This document shows positions 20,812 through 35,000 of a stretch of 64,000 nucleotides of DNA, one piece after another. How positions within the stretch are numbered: position 1 is the stretch's first letter; every line of letters begins with the position of its first letter. The notes under the pieces are model-generated. The model saw nothing but the letters and a program-made list of their open reading frames with translations. It was not told the origin of the DNA and ran no database searches. Origin of the DNA: Antedon mediterranea (taxonomy: Eukaryota > Echinodermata > Crinoidea > Comatulida > Antedonidae); NCBI RefSeq assembly GCF_964355755.1, contig NC_092675.1:1803001-1867000 (forward strand), read 5' to 3'. The position numbers were made by a program, and so were the translations under genes.

Positions 20812-22425
20812 GAAACATTCATGTAATATAAACATATTAAAATGAGCTAATATTACTATAAGTGCACGTATATTGCGTTATGTGCACGTATATAGCATTA
20901 TGTGCACGTATATAGCATTATGTGCACGTATATAGCATTATGTGCACGTATATAGCGTTATGTGCACGTGTATAGGGTTACGTGCACGTATATAGGGTTA
21001 TGTGCACGTATATAGCGTTATGTGCACGTGTATAGGGTTATGTACACGTATATAGCGTTACGTACACGTATATAGGGTTACGTGCATTTATATAGGGTTA
21101 CGTGCACGTATATAGCATTATGTACACGTATATAGCATTATGTACACGTATATAGCATTATGTGCACGTATATAGGGTTATGTACACGTATATAGCGTTA
21201 TGTGCACGTATATAGCGTTATGTACACGTATATAGCATTATGTGCACGTATATAGGGTTATGTGCACGTATATAGCGTTATGTGCACGTATATAGCGTTA
21301 TGTGCACGTATATAGCATTATGTGCACGTATATAGCGTTATGTGCACGTATATAGCGTTATGTGCACGTATATAGCGTTATGTGCACGTATATAGCGTTA
21401 TGTGCACGTATATAGCGTTATGTGCACGTATATATATATTTGACGAAAAAATTAGGAAAATATAAACATTTCAAAATGAGCTAATATTACTATAAGTGCA
21501 CGTATATAGCGTTATTATCATCTTATGGTATCATATAACAAAGTTTTGTCCAAAAATAAAAGGGTCCATATTTGCCCAATTTCAGACAAAATCCGTATAC
21601 TATAGTACATGGATTTTCTTGAAAAATGACGAAAATATGAACATTTCAAAATGAGATAATACAGTATTACCATAAGTGCACGTATATTGGGGTATGTGCA
21701 CGTATATAGCGTTATGTGCACGTATATAGCGTTATGTACACGTATATAGCGTTATGTACACGTATATAGCGTTACGTGCACGTATTATAGCGTTATGTGC
21801 ACGTATATAGCGTTATGTGCACGTATATAGGGTTATGTGCACGTATATAGCGTTATGTGCACGTATTATAGCGTTATGTGCACGTATATAGCGTTATGTG
21901 CACGTATATAGCGTTATGTGCACGTATTATAGCGTTTGTGCACGTATATAGCGTTATGTGCATGTATAGCGTTAGGTGCATGTATATAGTGTTATGTGCA
22001 TGTATATAGCGTTATGTGCACGTATATAGCGTTACGTGCACGTATATAGTGTTATGTGCATGTATATAGCGTTATGTGCACGTATATAGCGTTACGTGCA
22101 CGTATATAGGGTTACGTGCACGTATATAGCGTTACGTGCACGTATATAGGGTTACGTGCACGTATATAGCGTTACGTGCACGTATATAGCGTTACGTGCA
22201 CGTATATAGCGTTATGTGCACGTATATAGCGTTATGTGCACGTATATAGCGTTATGTGCACGTATATAGCGTTATGTGCACGTATATAGCGTTATGTGCA
22301 CGTATATAGGGTTATGTGCACGTAAATAGCGTTATTATTATCTTATGGTATTATATGACAAAGTTTTGCCAAAAAATAAAAAGGTCCACATTTGGCCACT
22401 AATTTTCGACAAAATCCCTTTACAG
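20812..22425. repeat. 20-bp satellite in two arrays with conserved flanking modules
   Basis: The unit TGTGCACGTATATAGCGTTA is repeated about 28 times at 20865-21433 and about 32 times at 21678-22330, with common variants AGCATTA, AGGGTTA, TGTACACG and CATGTATA. GTGCAC and TATA make each unit partly palindromic. A left module (ATAAACAT-TTCAAAATGAGCTAATA, then TTACTATAAG) precedes array positions at 20812, 21460 and 21636. A right module (ATCTTATGGTAT, AACAAAGTTTTG, CAAAAAATAAAA) follows at 21514 and 22334. The block is therefore tandem copies of left module, variable array, right module, one with a single unit. No ORF of note. Confidence 0.92.
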
Positions 22426-22429
22426 GGAT

Positions 22430-23100
22430 TCATTGGTACACAATTTGTACATGAACTTGAACGGTGAATATAATGAACTTGAACGGTGAATATATTGAAC
22501 TTAAACACAAAAAACATATTTTTGTATTATTTATTAGAGAATACAAATATTTCAAACATATAGTATTTTTAATTAATGACAACATGATAATAAATAAAAA
22601 AAAAAAAAAAAAAAAGACCAACTACCATTATTTTAGTTTTACCATTTAAAATAATATTTCTTGGACTCTTAATTCAAAAGCAAACATGCACTGGTCCTGC
22701 CGTCATTTATTATTTATTGTAATATTTATTTATTATTGCCAGAATAAAAGTTTTTAATTATGGCATCCAATATTGATCTTTAAGGAGATTAGTGGTTTGT
22801 CCCAGTCAACAGAAAGTTCAGCATACAAGAGGGCTCGGAACGGATATTACGATATAAACACAACGTGAAGTATCATAACTATATATAAATTTGCAGGCAT
22901 AGAGAGATATATATATATATATATTAAAATATTTTTTTTTTTGGAATGGTGTTCAATGAATTTGTTTAATTTGTTTTTTTAATTATTATAATATGGAATG
23001 GTTTAGGAATATGAGGTATCATTCCAAACCTTTGGTTCACCTACTTTTAAACAAATGAAGCAAAACAAAGAAATATACTTTGTAACCAGGGAAGAACCAG
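22430..23100. other. AT-rich spacer
   Basis: Contains a duplicated ATGAACTTGAACGGTGAATA (22451 and 22472), a run of ~21 A at 22594 and a short TA repeat at 22909. No gene is visible. Confidence 0.5.
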
Positions 23101-23103
23101 ATG

Positions 23104-23231
23104 CAGCGGCATAACACAGGGGGAGAAGGTAGGCCCATGATTTAGCACTCCTAAGAGGCTCTCCAACACTTTCAAATGCTGTGGGGGCCCCTAGGTTTAG
23201 GCAGTGAACACTCATAGCCGTTACGCCACTG
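23104..23231. mobile_element. hAT-like MITE family B
   Basis: Ends CAGCGGCATAAC and AGCCGTTACGCCACTG, 128 bp apart. Flanking octamers ACCAGATG and TCCAGGTA agree at five of eight positions, so any target duplication has decayed. The interior shares AGTGAACACTCATAGCCGTTA with the copy at 6925. Confidence 0.65.
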
Positions 23232-23234
23232 TCC

Positions 23235-25600
23235 AGGTAGGTAGCTTTTTAATGTCTATGTTTTACTGTACAGTATTATTAATATTAGCACTGCCTGAAC
23301 TACCCTTGGTAACCTGTGAATCTTTGTCTACATTATGCATAAAACGATTACATATTTGATACGAAAAAGTAACAGCATATAGTATACTATACAGTACATA
23401 TTTTATCTGCAAATAATGTAAGTTTTCTTAAATTAAATAGATTTAAAATTTAAAAATCTAAAAATATCATAATACAATTAGATTTATACAAAACAAAAAG
23501 AAACTTAAAAGTGAGTTTACTTTGTGCTTATTCTGAAGCCTTGAGGTGGTGCTGTCTCAGGTGGTATAACTACTATCATTTAATCATCAAACAACTAAAT
23601 AATATTTAATATTATAATAGTATTAAATTATTTCATTCATAATTAATAACAATATACAAATAACAGATATTATTGACATTATATTAATTGATTAAACAAC
23701 TGGAATGCAACAAAAACACACAAATAAAAATATGATATACATAACACGCAAACAATAACAATATTGTATTCTACTAGATATACTGTACAACAAATAAGCA
23801 ACGCTGTAACATACTTTATAACCAGGTCGTATCAAAATTAGTCACAAACTATAGTCACTAACATTTTTGTAATCATGATTTTAATATTTAAAATATTAGT
23901 ACAAATAATTACAAACAAATTCATTAAAATGAAAGCTTTTTAATTAATCAGCAAAGGATTCGTTTGGCAACCAAAATAATGTTTTTCTCAAAGCAGATAA
24001 AAACAGTGTTAATAAAATGTATATTTTGTATAAAGCAAAAATGTATACTTTTATTTAAAGCAGCATATAGTAAAATTAAATAAGAATTCTAATATATACA
24101 TAATTCTATATTATTTAAAAAATTATTAAAAGATAATTTAAAAAAAACCTTTCACTGAATACTTGATAGGATAACAGTTATATTCTTTGATACATTAATT
24201 TTGGAAGTGCTCGCCCCAACTCACTAAATTTGAATTCCAATAATTAAGTATAAAATAATGCAATAGAAACATGAAATATAACACACAAAAAACCCCCACT
24301 TTACGTCACAATGAGGCTAAATGTACACATGCTTGACACAATGGGGCTAGATGTACACATGCTTGACACAATGGGGCTAGATGTACACATGCTTGACACA
24401 ATGGGGCTAGATGTACACATGCTTGATTCAATAATCCAGACTCTCTAAATTCAGCGATTAATTTAATAAAAAATGTATCAGAAACAAAAACATATTTTGA
24501 AATTAAATATTTAATGCCTAATTATTTCTTAATATGATATATTTACTTAATTAAAAAAATAATCATAAAGTATGTAATAAACTATTTTCAAACACACTTT
24601 TATACAATTGAAAAAATTTAGCTCAAAAGGTGTTTGACACTGGTTACAAAAAATGTTTATTTTACTCAAAATACTATTTTACTGTTGTTTACTTACAAAA
24701 TTATACATAAACAACAAACTATATATCTATTAACATCTACATCTTTATATTTATCTATTTTATTGTTTTGAGGAAAATTCATTAAGCATTGGTTTTATTC
24801 CAAAATGGATCCATTATTTATTATCTTTTTTATTATGGTACAAACAAGTAGGAAAATTAGCAAATAAAAATTAACATTTCCAATACCAGACTCTTTCAGA
24901 ACCATTTAGTTAAAAGCAGACTTCAAGAAAATTTGACTAGGGCCCACCCAAGGGTGTCTGGTATTGATTTGATTTCTCTGTAGCAACTACAACTATGTAG
25001 ATAAGCTCATTATTGTGTGCATGCCTACACAGTAAAATCCAGAATTAATCAGAATTAAGTTAGATAATACAGCTGTTTGTATTACTAATCGTTCAAATAC
25101 AAACTAAGCGGTCAGAATACCACAACCACCATTTATTAATCTGGAGATATGGGTTTTGGTCAAACATCATGGAAAAAATGATCTTCCGCCATATATAGTA
25201 GTCTAAATTCCAATCATGTTGAAGTTAAAATGGTTAGCAACCGAAACATATTGTATTCGGTTAGGTTGTTTACAAGTAAACAAAAAAAAAACAACAAATA
25301 TGATCTCCTGTTTGATATTTCAAGTAAAATATATACAGACTAAACTATATTTAACTATTAAAGTTGTAATGGAAATGTTCTATCAATTGCACAGTGCAAA
25401 ACTACATAATATATTGAACAATTATATACCATGTACCATAACAATTCCAAAAGGTTTTCAGTGGTTTAGTAGATGGGTAGAATAATTTGATTTAAACTGT
25501 ATGGCCTATGCCTTTTGCGTTAGATGTTGGTATACTATTAGAGGAACTTGAAACATTAAAAAAAAGGTATTATACACAGCAATACAGGTGAAAATTGCAT
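23235..25600. other. AT-rich intergenic sequence
   Basis: No exon, RNA gene or clear transposon seen except the 30-bp minisatellite at 24307. Composition is strongly AT with short poly-A and poly-T runs. Confidence 0.5.
24307..24426. repeat. 30-bp minisatellite, 4 copies
   Basis: Unit CACAATGGGGCTAGATGTAC followed by ACATGCTTGA; the first copy differs by GAGGCTAAATG. The period is exactly 30 bp and homogeneity is high, so the expansion is recent. Confidence 0.92.
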
Positions 25601-25620
25601 GTGAATTTGATCAATGGAAA

Positions 25621-25744
25621 AAGCACTATCAAACTAGTTTCACAAAAGAGTGTGATGTGCCCAAATATGGTAGTGATATGACATCATCATGTTCAAATTT
25701 TTTTCTCACATAGGCCTAAAGTTTTATAGTGTAGACAGAACTTA
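25621..25744. mobile_element. MITE family A (copy 7)
   Basis: The left end is truncated to GCACTATCAAACTAG; the right end is ATAGTGTAGACAGAACTT. It contains one ATGGTAGTGATATG unit, ACATCATCATG, and an extra AGGCCTA in the right arm. Confidence 0.8.
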
Positions 25745-25992
25745 AGGAGGCAGGGGACACCCTATATTTAGGAGTCACTTCAGAAGGTGTCCTGTTCTAG
25801 TGTACCCTATGTCTACTGAAATTTACAACCGAGTTCCTTGATATTGTGAACTAATAAACTTTGACCTGTTACACTAAAATAATGAAATATTGTATACAGT
25901 AACTTGTTATTGAATTGGACCTGTGGCTAGTAGTGTACCCTGTGTGAATGGTAAGCTATCACTGTATACTTATTTGAATTATTATTATATGA

Positions 25993-25998
25993 TTTATT
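25993..25998 (-). terminator. candidate polyadenylation signal of the FYB-like gene
   Basis: AATAAA on the minus strand, about 80 bp after the stop codon at 26079-26081. It is the first canonical signal downstream. Confidence 0.4.
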
Positions 25999-26078
25999 AT
26001 TTTAAACCTTTATAATATTGGCACCTTGAATATTCTCTGAAAACCTTGATGTAGAGTAGATATGTTGTCTAAAACTTG

Positions 26079-29000
26079 TCATGTGCACATGTCGTAAACT
26101 TCTTCTTCTGTGGAAAAAAGATAGTTTAAAGTTTAACATCATTTATAGTAAAAAACAGTGCATGAGAAACAATCCATTATACAATTTAATCATGTTTTAT
26201 TGATTTAATAAAAACAAACATAAATTAATATCATACCAATAGCTTATAAATATGCAATAGGGGGTTGAAGAAAATAAAGTTTTCTTCTTCTAGGACTTCT
26301 AGCATTGCTCAGCTATAGAGTATGAGCAGTCACTGATACTAAACCAATGATGACCCTAAAGGTCACTGATACTAAACCAATGATGACCCTAAAGGTCACT
26401 GATACTAAACCAATGATGACCTAAAGGTCACTGATACTAAACAAATGATGACCCTAAAGGTCACTGATACTAAACCAATGATGACCCTAAATGTCACTGA
26501 TAATAAACCAATGACGACCTTAAAGGTCATTGATACTAAACTAATGATGATCCTAAATGTCACTGATACTAAACCATTGATGACCTAAAAGTCACTGATA
26601 CTAAACCAATGATGACCCCAAAGGTCACTATACTTACCAAAGTCTTCTGGAATCTGTATATCCACATCATCATATAGTTCTTGTGGTTCATTCCTGTCAA
26701 CGCAATATATCTGTACATATCCATCTAAAAGAAAAATTAATATAATGTAGTTTGCAAATTTTATCATGACTAAACTACATCATGTGATTCCTAAAAAAGA
26801 AAGTCAATTTTTTATTTTAGTTTCTAATAAAACAGACTGGCTTCTGGAGTATTGAATTTTCTCACATAATTCGCTTGACGAAAGCCACCATTCAATTATG
26901 GTTTCTATAATTTAGTATATCTTCTTCTAAAGGTTACACTAGTAATTTGAAGGCAGGGTTATGGAATTTACCATTATAGGGGTGTTTTTTAAAATGTTAT
27001 ATATTCAAGTTGTAGCTTTGTTCTTGGAGAGAATAGGCCAATGTTGGTTTATCCAGGTAAGCTAGGCACAAAATAGTTTCCAAAAAGAAATAAATTATTT
27101 CATTGCTTCCAAACCTACCTTTACATATATTTTTACTTATAGATACTGGATTACAAAACAACAATATAATATCTTACAGACTCCTTGTTTGTTGCGTACA
27201 AGATAGCGATCCTCTGGATTATTATCTTCACGTATTAACTCTAGTTGCTCCCCACTGTAACATCCTATATCAAGTTTGTCCTTCGCTGCATATGGTTCTG
27301 TTACAACTATCTCACGCAGTACCTTAATATCTCCTTTTATCTGTAATACAATAAAGTATATTTATAAAAAATTTATAACAGTATATTTCATTTAGCTAGT
27401 AGCTACAAAATTAGTTAAACAAAAGTATTTAAGATTTAATTTTAATTTAATTTACACAAACCAACAGTGGTGTTGGTAGTATATAAGTGTTACAGAGAAC
27501 ATAAGAATTTCCAAAGAAAAGATAAGGGCAAAGCAAATCCTATCCTCTCTTTGGAGAGAGAGGGCTATTGACGGTTTGTCCAGGTAAGTTTGGCACAAAA
27601 TAGAATATCTTTACATCATGTTTTAATTATCTATTCTATATTTTCTTTATCTTATTCAAAAAAACTTACATTAAATTTCTTCCTATTGTCTTTGTCTTCT
27701 TTTTCTTTCCTCTTCTTTTCTTCTCTTTCCTTTTTAAGGCGTTCCTTTTCCTTTTTCTCCTCCTCTTTTTTCCTCTGCTTTTCTAATTCCTTTCTTTGTT
27801 TCTCTGTAGTTTTATCTTCTTGCGTCTCTTCTTGAGAGACGTTCATGCTTAAAGGAAAAAGAAATGTCTTAATTTTTAAACTTGTATGTACCAATTAGAC
27901 ACCAGTGCTGTATCTTCTCAATACCTGTCCAGCAGAGGTAAATTCTGTAACACAGCAATCTATGATGCAGGTATCACATGTGAAACACATGAGATACTGT
28001 ATCATGGTATTTTCCTACTGGACAAATTTAGATGCAATACCGAGAATTTCCTGACTCAAGAAATACAGGCTTAAAACCTTACTTTAATGTACAGTGTAAA
28101 GAAAGAATTAATATATTTTACACATACTGTATACTGATCCGATTAATGCATAATTTCATTTTTAAATTTAAAAATCATGCAACACTTCTCAATGTTTGCC
28201 ACACCTACATTATTACACAGGTTCTTAGCTTCATATTGTTTATTATTAAATAAACACTATATGCTTTCAATTTCCAACAATCTAGCTATGTCAGGTCACT
28301 TGATGTGTCGTCAGTCAGACCTAGAAACATGTGCACTATGAATTGACATAGCCTAGAGTTAGGTCGTAGGTCAGCACAAGTTGAAATATTTCTATTTACT
28401 CATGCATTGCACAACTGCATTTGAATGTTAATTAAATATGCAAATACAAATTAGCATACCCAGGAGGCATTCGTGCTTCTATTTCAGATGAATCTACTGC
28501 CTCATATATGTCCTCCCCTGTGTCTCCCTAAAAAAATGATTATAATTATTATTTCACAAGTTTAAGAGTTGTAACTAAACCTCACACACATCATTTAGTT
28601 TAAAGGATTTACTTAAATCAACAGGCTTGAAAAATAGTATCTTAAATTTTATTTTTATAAAATCAATACAAATTTAGTGGCTATAAAAACAATTTTTACA
28701 ATTTGATAAAGCATTTTTCCCAGGCAATTTATCTTATCTTGTTGTGTCCCACAATCGGGAAAACTTTTTCCTTGGTAATTTATACTCACCACTGTGTCAT
28801 ATGTTTCTCCAAAATCACTGGACTGATCAATTTTAGGAGCAGATTGATAATTTGGAATATTTGATAATGGAGCTGGAATACAAAATAAGAATAAAATTTA
28901 AATATACTCGATACAGCACATAGATATATATGTTTTTGGTAACATATAAGACAAATTGATATGTGCAACCATTAAACATTGAGTTTCTGATGTTAGTAGT

Positions 29001-32000
29001 CCTTTTTCATGTATGAAAAGTGTTTAACACACACATTTTACAAACAATGAATGTCTTGCACTGATGCACCAAGCATATAAAAAATAAATTCAAGACTACA
29101 AAATGCATTATTGTTATTAATAAAACTGACAAAACTAAAAGTACTTGAACTTTGGGTAATTTTATTCATTTTTGTTATCAGTGCCAGGCTCTTATTGTGT
29201 TGCTAGACTATAAAAGAAATTTTCATTTTTTAACCTGTTTGTATAAATGTCTCATTCTTCTGCCATTCCACAGCACAATAGCTAAAGTACAGGTTTTTTT
29301 TATATTAATGGTGACAATTGTTAAACACAAACAATGTGTATACATTGTTTTCGTAAATATGTAATCCCCACTAAATGTTCATAGAAAAATATTAACTTTG
29401 CAGCTAACCTTTGACATTTTACTTAAATGATTTAGTCTACACTATCAAACTTTATGTGAAAAAAGGTGATGTGTATAGACACGATGATGTCATATCACTA
29501 CCATATTTGGCCATATCACTACCATATTTGGGTATATCACACTCTTTTTGTCAACTAGTTTGATAGTGTAGACAGAGCTTTAGACAATTGAATATCATTA
29601 AAATTCCATTTTATGTGAATTATTTGAATCAATAATGATAATTAAGGGACATATTACACAAACTTTATACTTGAAAATAATTGAGAACAGGGAGGAGTTT
29701 CCATGAGCTTAATTTGCTGAAAAAGATTATTAATGAATAATTAATGACATAATCCTATTAATGTATGTCACATTTCAACAAGTAATTGTTTTAGCTGTTA
29801 TAAAATGTTAAAAGAGCGAATTTCACAGATGAGTGTTAACGGTAATAAAAAAATAGAATCTATGTTATTCTTTATGACCATTGTACATACACCGCGGAGC
29901 GACGGGGTGGTTTCCGATGAGGATGTATATAGATTCTATGCGAGAGACAAGTTACGTGGTTTTCCGTTTACTGTTACCACTCGTCTGTGTGAATTGGCCT
30001 TTAATAATTCAAGTGTGGAATATGGTACATTGATGAGCTTACCATGAACATACAATAATGCACAGTTTCCAAAAAGGTTATGTCCCAAAGGCTTTCAATT
30101 TGTGCAATAAATTAAAAATGATAGTTTACACAAAATGTTATGTTAGCAGGATGTTGAACAAACCCAATAATGTGATGTTGACAGAAGAATATTATTAATA
30201 TGGTGAAATATGTATTGAATAAAAATTTGAATTACTTTGTTGTATTATGTAATATTGACATTTCATTTCACAATGTTTACAAGCTGAAGTTGATATGTGA
30301 TGTGATGTTGATATGATGAGAATAATATTGATCAAATTTGACAGTAGAAGTATAATAACAGTTGACAGACAGTGGTCTGTAGCCGAACAAGGCTGTCCCA
30401 CGCAATGTCAATACCGTAGTGGCCAAATTTAGCATAATTATACCTATCTAGCATTATTGCAAGTCATCAATTCATTTAAATTCACATTTTCCTATAGCAT
30501 TACTGTAATTCTAGCATTATTTTGTAAAATCTGTATTTTCTCTCAAATCTAGCATTATTTTCTAAATCAATATTTATTGTAACTTCTAGCATTGTATTTT
30601 GCTGCAATCCTGATACCTTCCGCCGTTTTTTTTGCCTTTCTGTTTTAGTAGTGCATTTTCATATGCCAGTACCCTCTAGCACAGGGTTTTGTTGTAAATT
30701 GGGCAAGTTTACTTCTAGCATAATTGTGTGCTTAATTCGCATGCCATTATTTGTTTTCAATCATCAGCCACCCTGATCAATATCCACTCCAATTTCCATT
30801 TGAAATGCACTTAAAGCTCTGTCTACACTATCAAACTTTATGTGACAAAAATGTGATGTACCCTATATGGACATGATAATGTCATATCACTATCATATTT
30901 AGGCATATCACTACCATATTTGGGAACATCAAACTTTTTTTTTGTCAAACTAATGTAGACAGTGTTTAAGATGCGAATAGTGCTTACAAATTTGTTTATG
31001 TGCGTGTGCTACCAAAAAAAAACCACAACCAATTATTACAAGACACATGAAATGATGTACACATATAATGGACAAACACAATGATGCCAACATTTATCAC
31101 TTTTGATAAACACTTACAGTTTTTACCAAATTTATCAATATTCGGCATGCCTGAAATAGAATTTAACAAATTAGTAGAAGATTTCTTTTTAAAATGTAGC
31201 TTATTAAAAACAGCTCATCCCATTAAGAATGAACACGGAACTCACCTTCATTTTAAAAGTATCTATGTTAACTATGAAGTTATATGACACCTAAAAAAAT
31301 TCCTGTAATTTGATTGGACGATTGTGGGTCACATGGCATGCAATAGTATGCACTATTTAGCTTTATCTGCACTGTATTAAAAGTGGAATCAAATTCAGCT
31401 TTTCACATAAACCAAAGTATTCAAACATGTTATCTGTAGAAAACTCACGTGGTGCAGGCGTTTCAGTGTCATCATATATATCCTCTTGGATTTCTTCATC
31501 TGAATCAGACGTTGGTTGACTATTTAAATAAAATAAAATTAAATTTCTTATTTCTACAATGCACTATAATTTTAGTTCAATGAATTGTGTATCTGATATT
31601 CAAAAATCCTGTTAAAATATCAAACAGAATTACAGTACAACCACTCTATTGGTACACACAAACCCTTAACCCCTATCTACAGCTCTGTCTACAATATCAA
31701 ACTTTATGTGACAACAAAATATGATGTGCCCATACTGTATATGGACGTGCCCATACTGTATATGGACATGCTGATGTCATATCACTGCCATAAGAGGGCA
31801 TATCACTGCCATAAGAGGGCATATCACTGCCATAGTTGGGCATATCACTACCATATTTAGGCACATTACACCTATTTTGTCAAACTAGTTAAATAGTGAA
31901 GACAGAGCTTTAGGGGACACTTTGATGAGTCCTGTAGATGTACCCTAATATTTCTCATACTGTAACGGTTAAATCTGTACATTGAATTGTCTTACATTAA

Positions 32001-35000
32001 TGAAACTTGTCTTGTTGGTTTTGGTTTTATAACTGGCTTTGGTTTGGCTTGAGTGGCTGTGGAGAGAAAAAAGTTTTGATCAAATAAATTAAAATGGTGA
32101 AAAAAAAAGTATAACATCTCTGCATACAGTCAATAATCAACCTAACCAATGCTATTGGTTAGACAGACTACGACAGCGTAGTTAATGAAAACGAGTCAAA
32201 TAGATATTCAGTCATGGATGACAATTATGCCATTAAATATGATAGCATTTGGAGTGGATCTTGTTAATCCAGGTAAATAATGTTAATGAGGTGTTTGTTA
32301 CACTGTACACAATACTGTTCATTTTTGTATCATTAAAATAAATATATACCATATAATTTCTCTTGTTAATTTCAAATGAAAGTGTCCCTCAGTGACGTAA
32401 TGGCTATGAGCGCTCAATGGCTAAACCCATGCCATGGAGCTTATGGGGGCCTTGAGCAGTGCCCAGAGAAAAAATATGTCGAAAAAGTTCCAAAACGCTA
32501 GGGGCGTGATACCTCTGCACTGGTGTCCCTTTAATAAGGGTGTCCTTTAAAGTCATGATTATTCAACATTTATTACATAAAAATGTTAATTTGGTAAAAT
32601 ATCATCAATTTTTTACATACTGTAAGTGTAGGGGAAGCTGTTGGTGGACGATATTCAGATAAATAGCTAATAGATCAATTTGTCTTCACAAAAACAAGTG
32701 CTTTCACAAATAAGGAAGTATTAACAAATAATTTCAGAGTGTTACATGCCATACTTGTCTACTGTACGGTCAAACAATGGCACACACTGCTGTTGGAGAA
32801 TGTTTCATCAATCATGTTTACATTACATAACATGATTGCTTTCTAATAGCTAGCTATCATTAGATTTTGTATTACATTATCATCACTGATTCATGTATTA
32901 TACATTTCTCCTTCAAATACACATGCTACTTAATTACATGTATTGACAAGATCTAGTTTCTGTTTGGTTTGTTTTTGCTGTGAAGGAAAAATACCATTAT
33001 AAAATAAATTTAGTTTCTTTTTAAAAATTGGTACTAAATACTTCTGAGTGGGAGAATATATACAAACATCAACTGGTAGTAAAAACCATGGTAAAACTCC
33101 ATGGTATACTGTATGTTATTATTCATAATTACAATGTCATATTAAAAAATGAATTAATTAACATTAAATTCATCATCCCTGGCAAACAGTTTTTTTATGC
33201 ATTAATAAATAATATAAGAAAATCCCGGCAATAAAGCAAAGATTTTTTCCGTCTATTGTATTATTTTAATATACCTATTATTAAACCCACAATTTCCTTC
33301 AATTCTATTACGCAATGTATCAATTTTCTCTCACCTCCGGTTTGCCGCAAGGGTTTGCCTTATTCATGCTTAAATAAATATGTAAATAAATATACAATTG
33401 TTGTTTATTGTTTGTTGTATTCCTCACAACTTATATATCATATAATTCTGTTTGTATTAGCAAACACGTCACTATGCCTATTTTTACTAAATCAATGTTT
33501 TAAAACCGAGAAGTTTTTTAAGCTATTTGAACTCGCCCAATTTAATTCAGAAAGATTCCGTTTTAAAACAAATATATGCACTGTTGACCGTTCAATATGT
33601 ACAAAAATAAAGGTCAACAACAAAAGTATGTCTAGTTTCCTTTTACTGAGCGCTGCTTCCTGATTGGTCACAAATGATTGACCATTCATTGACTGACAAT
33701 CAGTCAATTGGAGAAATTATTTCACCACCATGAATGGATAACGTGATTCCACAAGGAATAGACTCATGATGTGCAGTATTATAGGGTCTACTGATGAGTC
33801 TTTAGTATGATGTTTTTCCAACTTTATTTAAACATATGATTATGATAATATAAAAAAAAAATGTATTATGGATACCAAAATCAATGTCCAAAGGTATTAT
33901 ATATCATGTACAGTAACTTTAATCAAAATTTGTAAAGTGGAGAGAGAGTCATTTTTAACATAGTCTCTGAAATATCAAATATGTAAACACTCAAATGAAT
34001 ATTGTGAATGTGAAAAATTTCTGATAAATTATTTTAAAAACTTACCTTTTGGCAATCGCACAAGTGGAGGCTTGGCTTTTTTTGGAGGGCGAAAACCACA
34101 TTCTTTTATTGAAGGCAGCTCCGCCCTTTGAGGTTTTCCTCCGGCAGCTAAAATAAGACTACTTGAATTACTTATATTAGATTCAGTACTTGACGAAGAT
34201 CCACTCCTGTTTTTTACAGAACTTTTGCTGGATAAACCTTTATTTTCTTTATCACCACCATCATAATTCAAAGTTTTTTTACTGTTCCGTTTTTTTAAAG
34301 CTTGAGAAAATTCAGTTTCTTCAGATGGGGTGGTTGAAGTTTTTATAGGTTCCTTAGGTGGCGGTGCTCGTCTTAGTTTCACTTGCGTTATGCTTTGAGC
34401 AATGTTTGGTTGAATACCGAAGTCCTTAGGTCGGATGCTACCAGGTTTTGGTGGTAATTTTGTTGGTTTTGGTGTGGTGGATGGTGGGTCAACTTCGTTC
34501 TCATTATGATTATTGTTTCTTCCATTTTCTGTAGGTTTTGGATGCAGTTTTGGTTGCGGTTTTGGTTTCGGTGTAACTTCAGGTTTTCTCACACCAATCA
34601 CCGGTGGATTAGCATTAAATTGTTTTAATAAATTACTAACTGATGCCGATGGTGTTTCCTATAGAAAATAATAATAAAAATTACTTTATTATCTTTTATA
34701 AATTATTGTTTGAACAAGTCTATAGTTTCAGAAGGAAATAAAAGATCTGTACTTAACTGCTACAGTAAAGAAAAATGTAGGAAATATACATGCATCTTCT
34801 TATAAGTAAAAGCAAAAATTACTGTAAAATAATTTAATAGTACACATTATGTTAAGGTAAAGAGTAACGTAAATATGACCTTTATGATGATTCTTTTGAA
34901 AACTATTATATATTAATGGTATTCATCTGACTGGGTTTATGTTCTAGTATTTAACTGTTGTGATGTTCTAACATCAAGGTAATCTAAAAGTCTATATATA

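Noticed and set aside
20865-22330. CRISPR-like array
   Set aside because: Direct head-to-tail 20-bp units without unique spacers in a eukaryotic intergenic region; it is a satellite.
29805-30047. 80-aa open frame
   Set aside because: Coincides with a MITE family C copy; the shared sequence at 36775 has no matching frame.
33256-33663. 135-aa open frame
   Set aside because: AT-rich, Asn/Ile/Phe/Leu-heavy translation in an intron of the FYB-like gene on the opposite strand; no motifs or splice partners.
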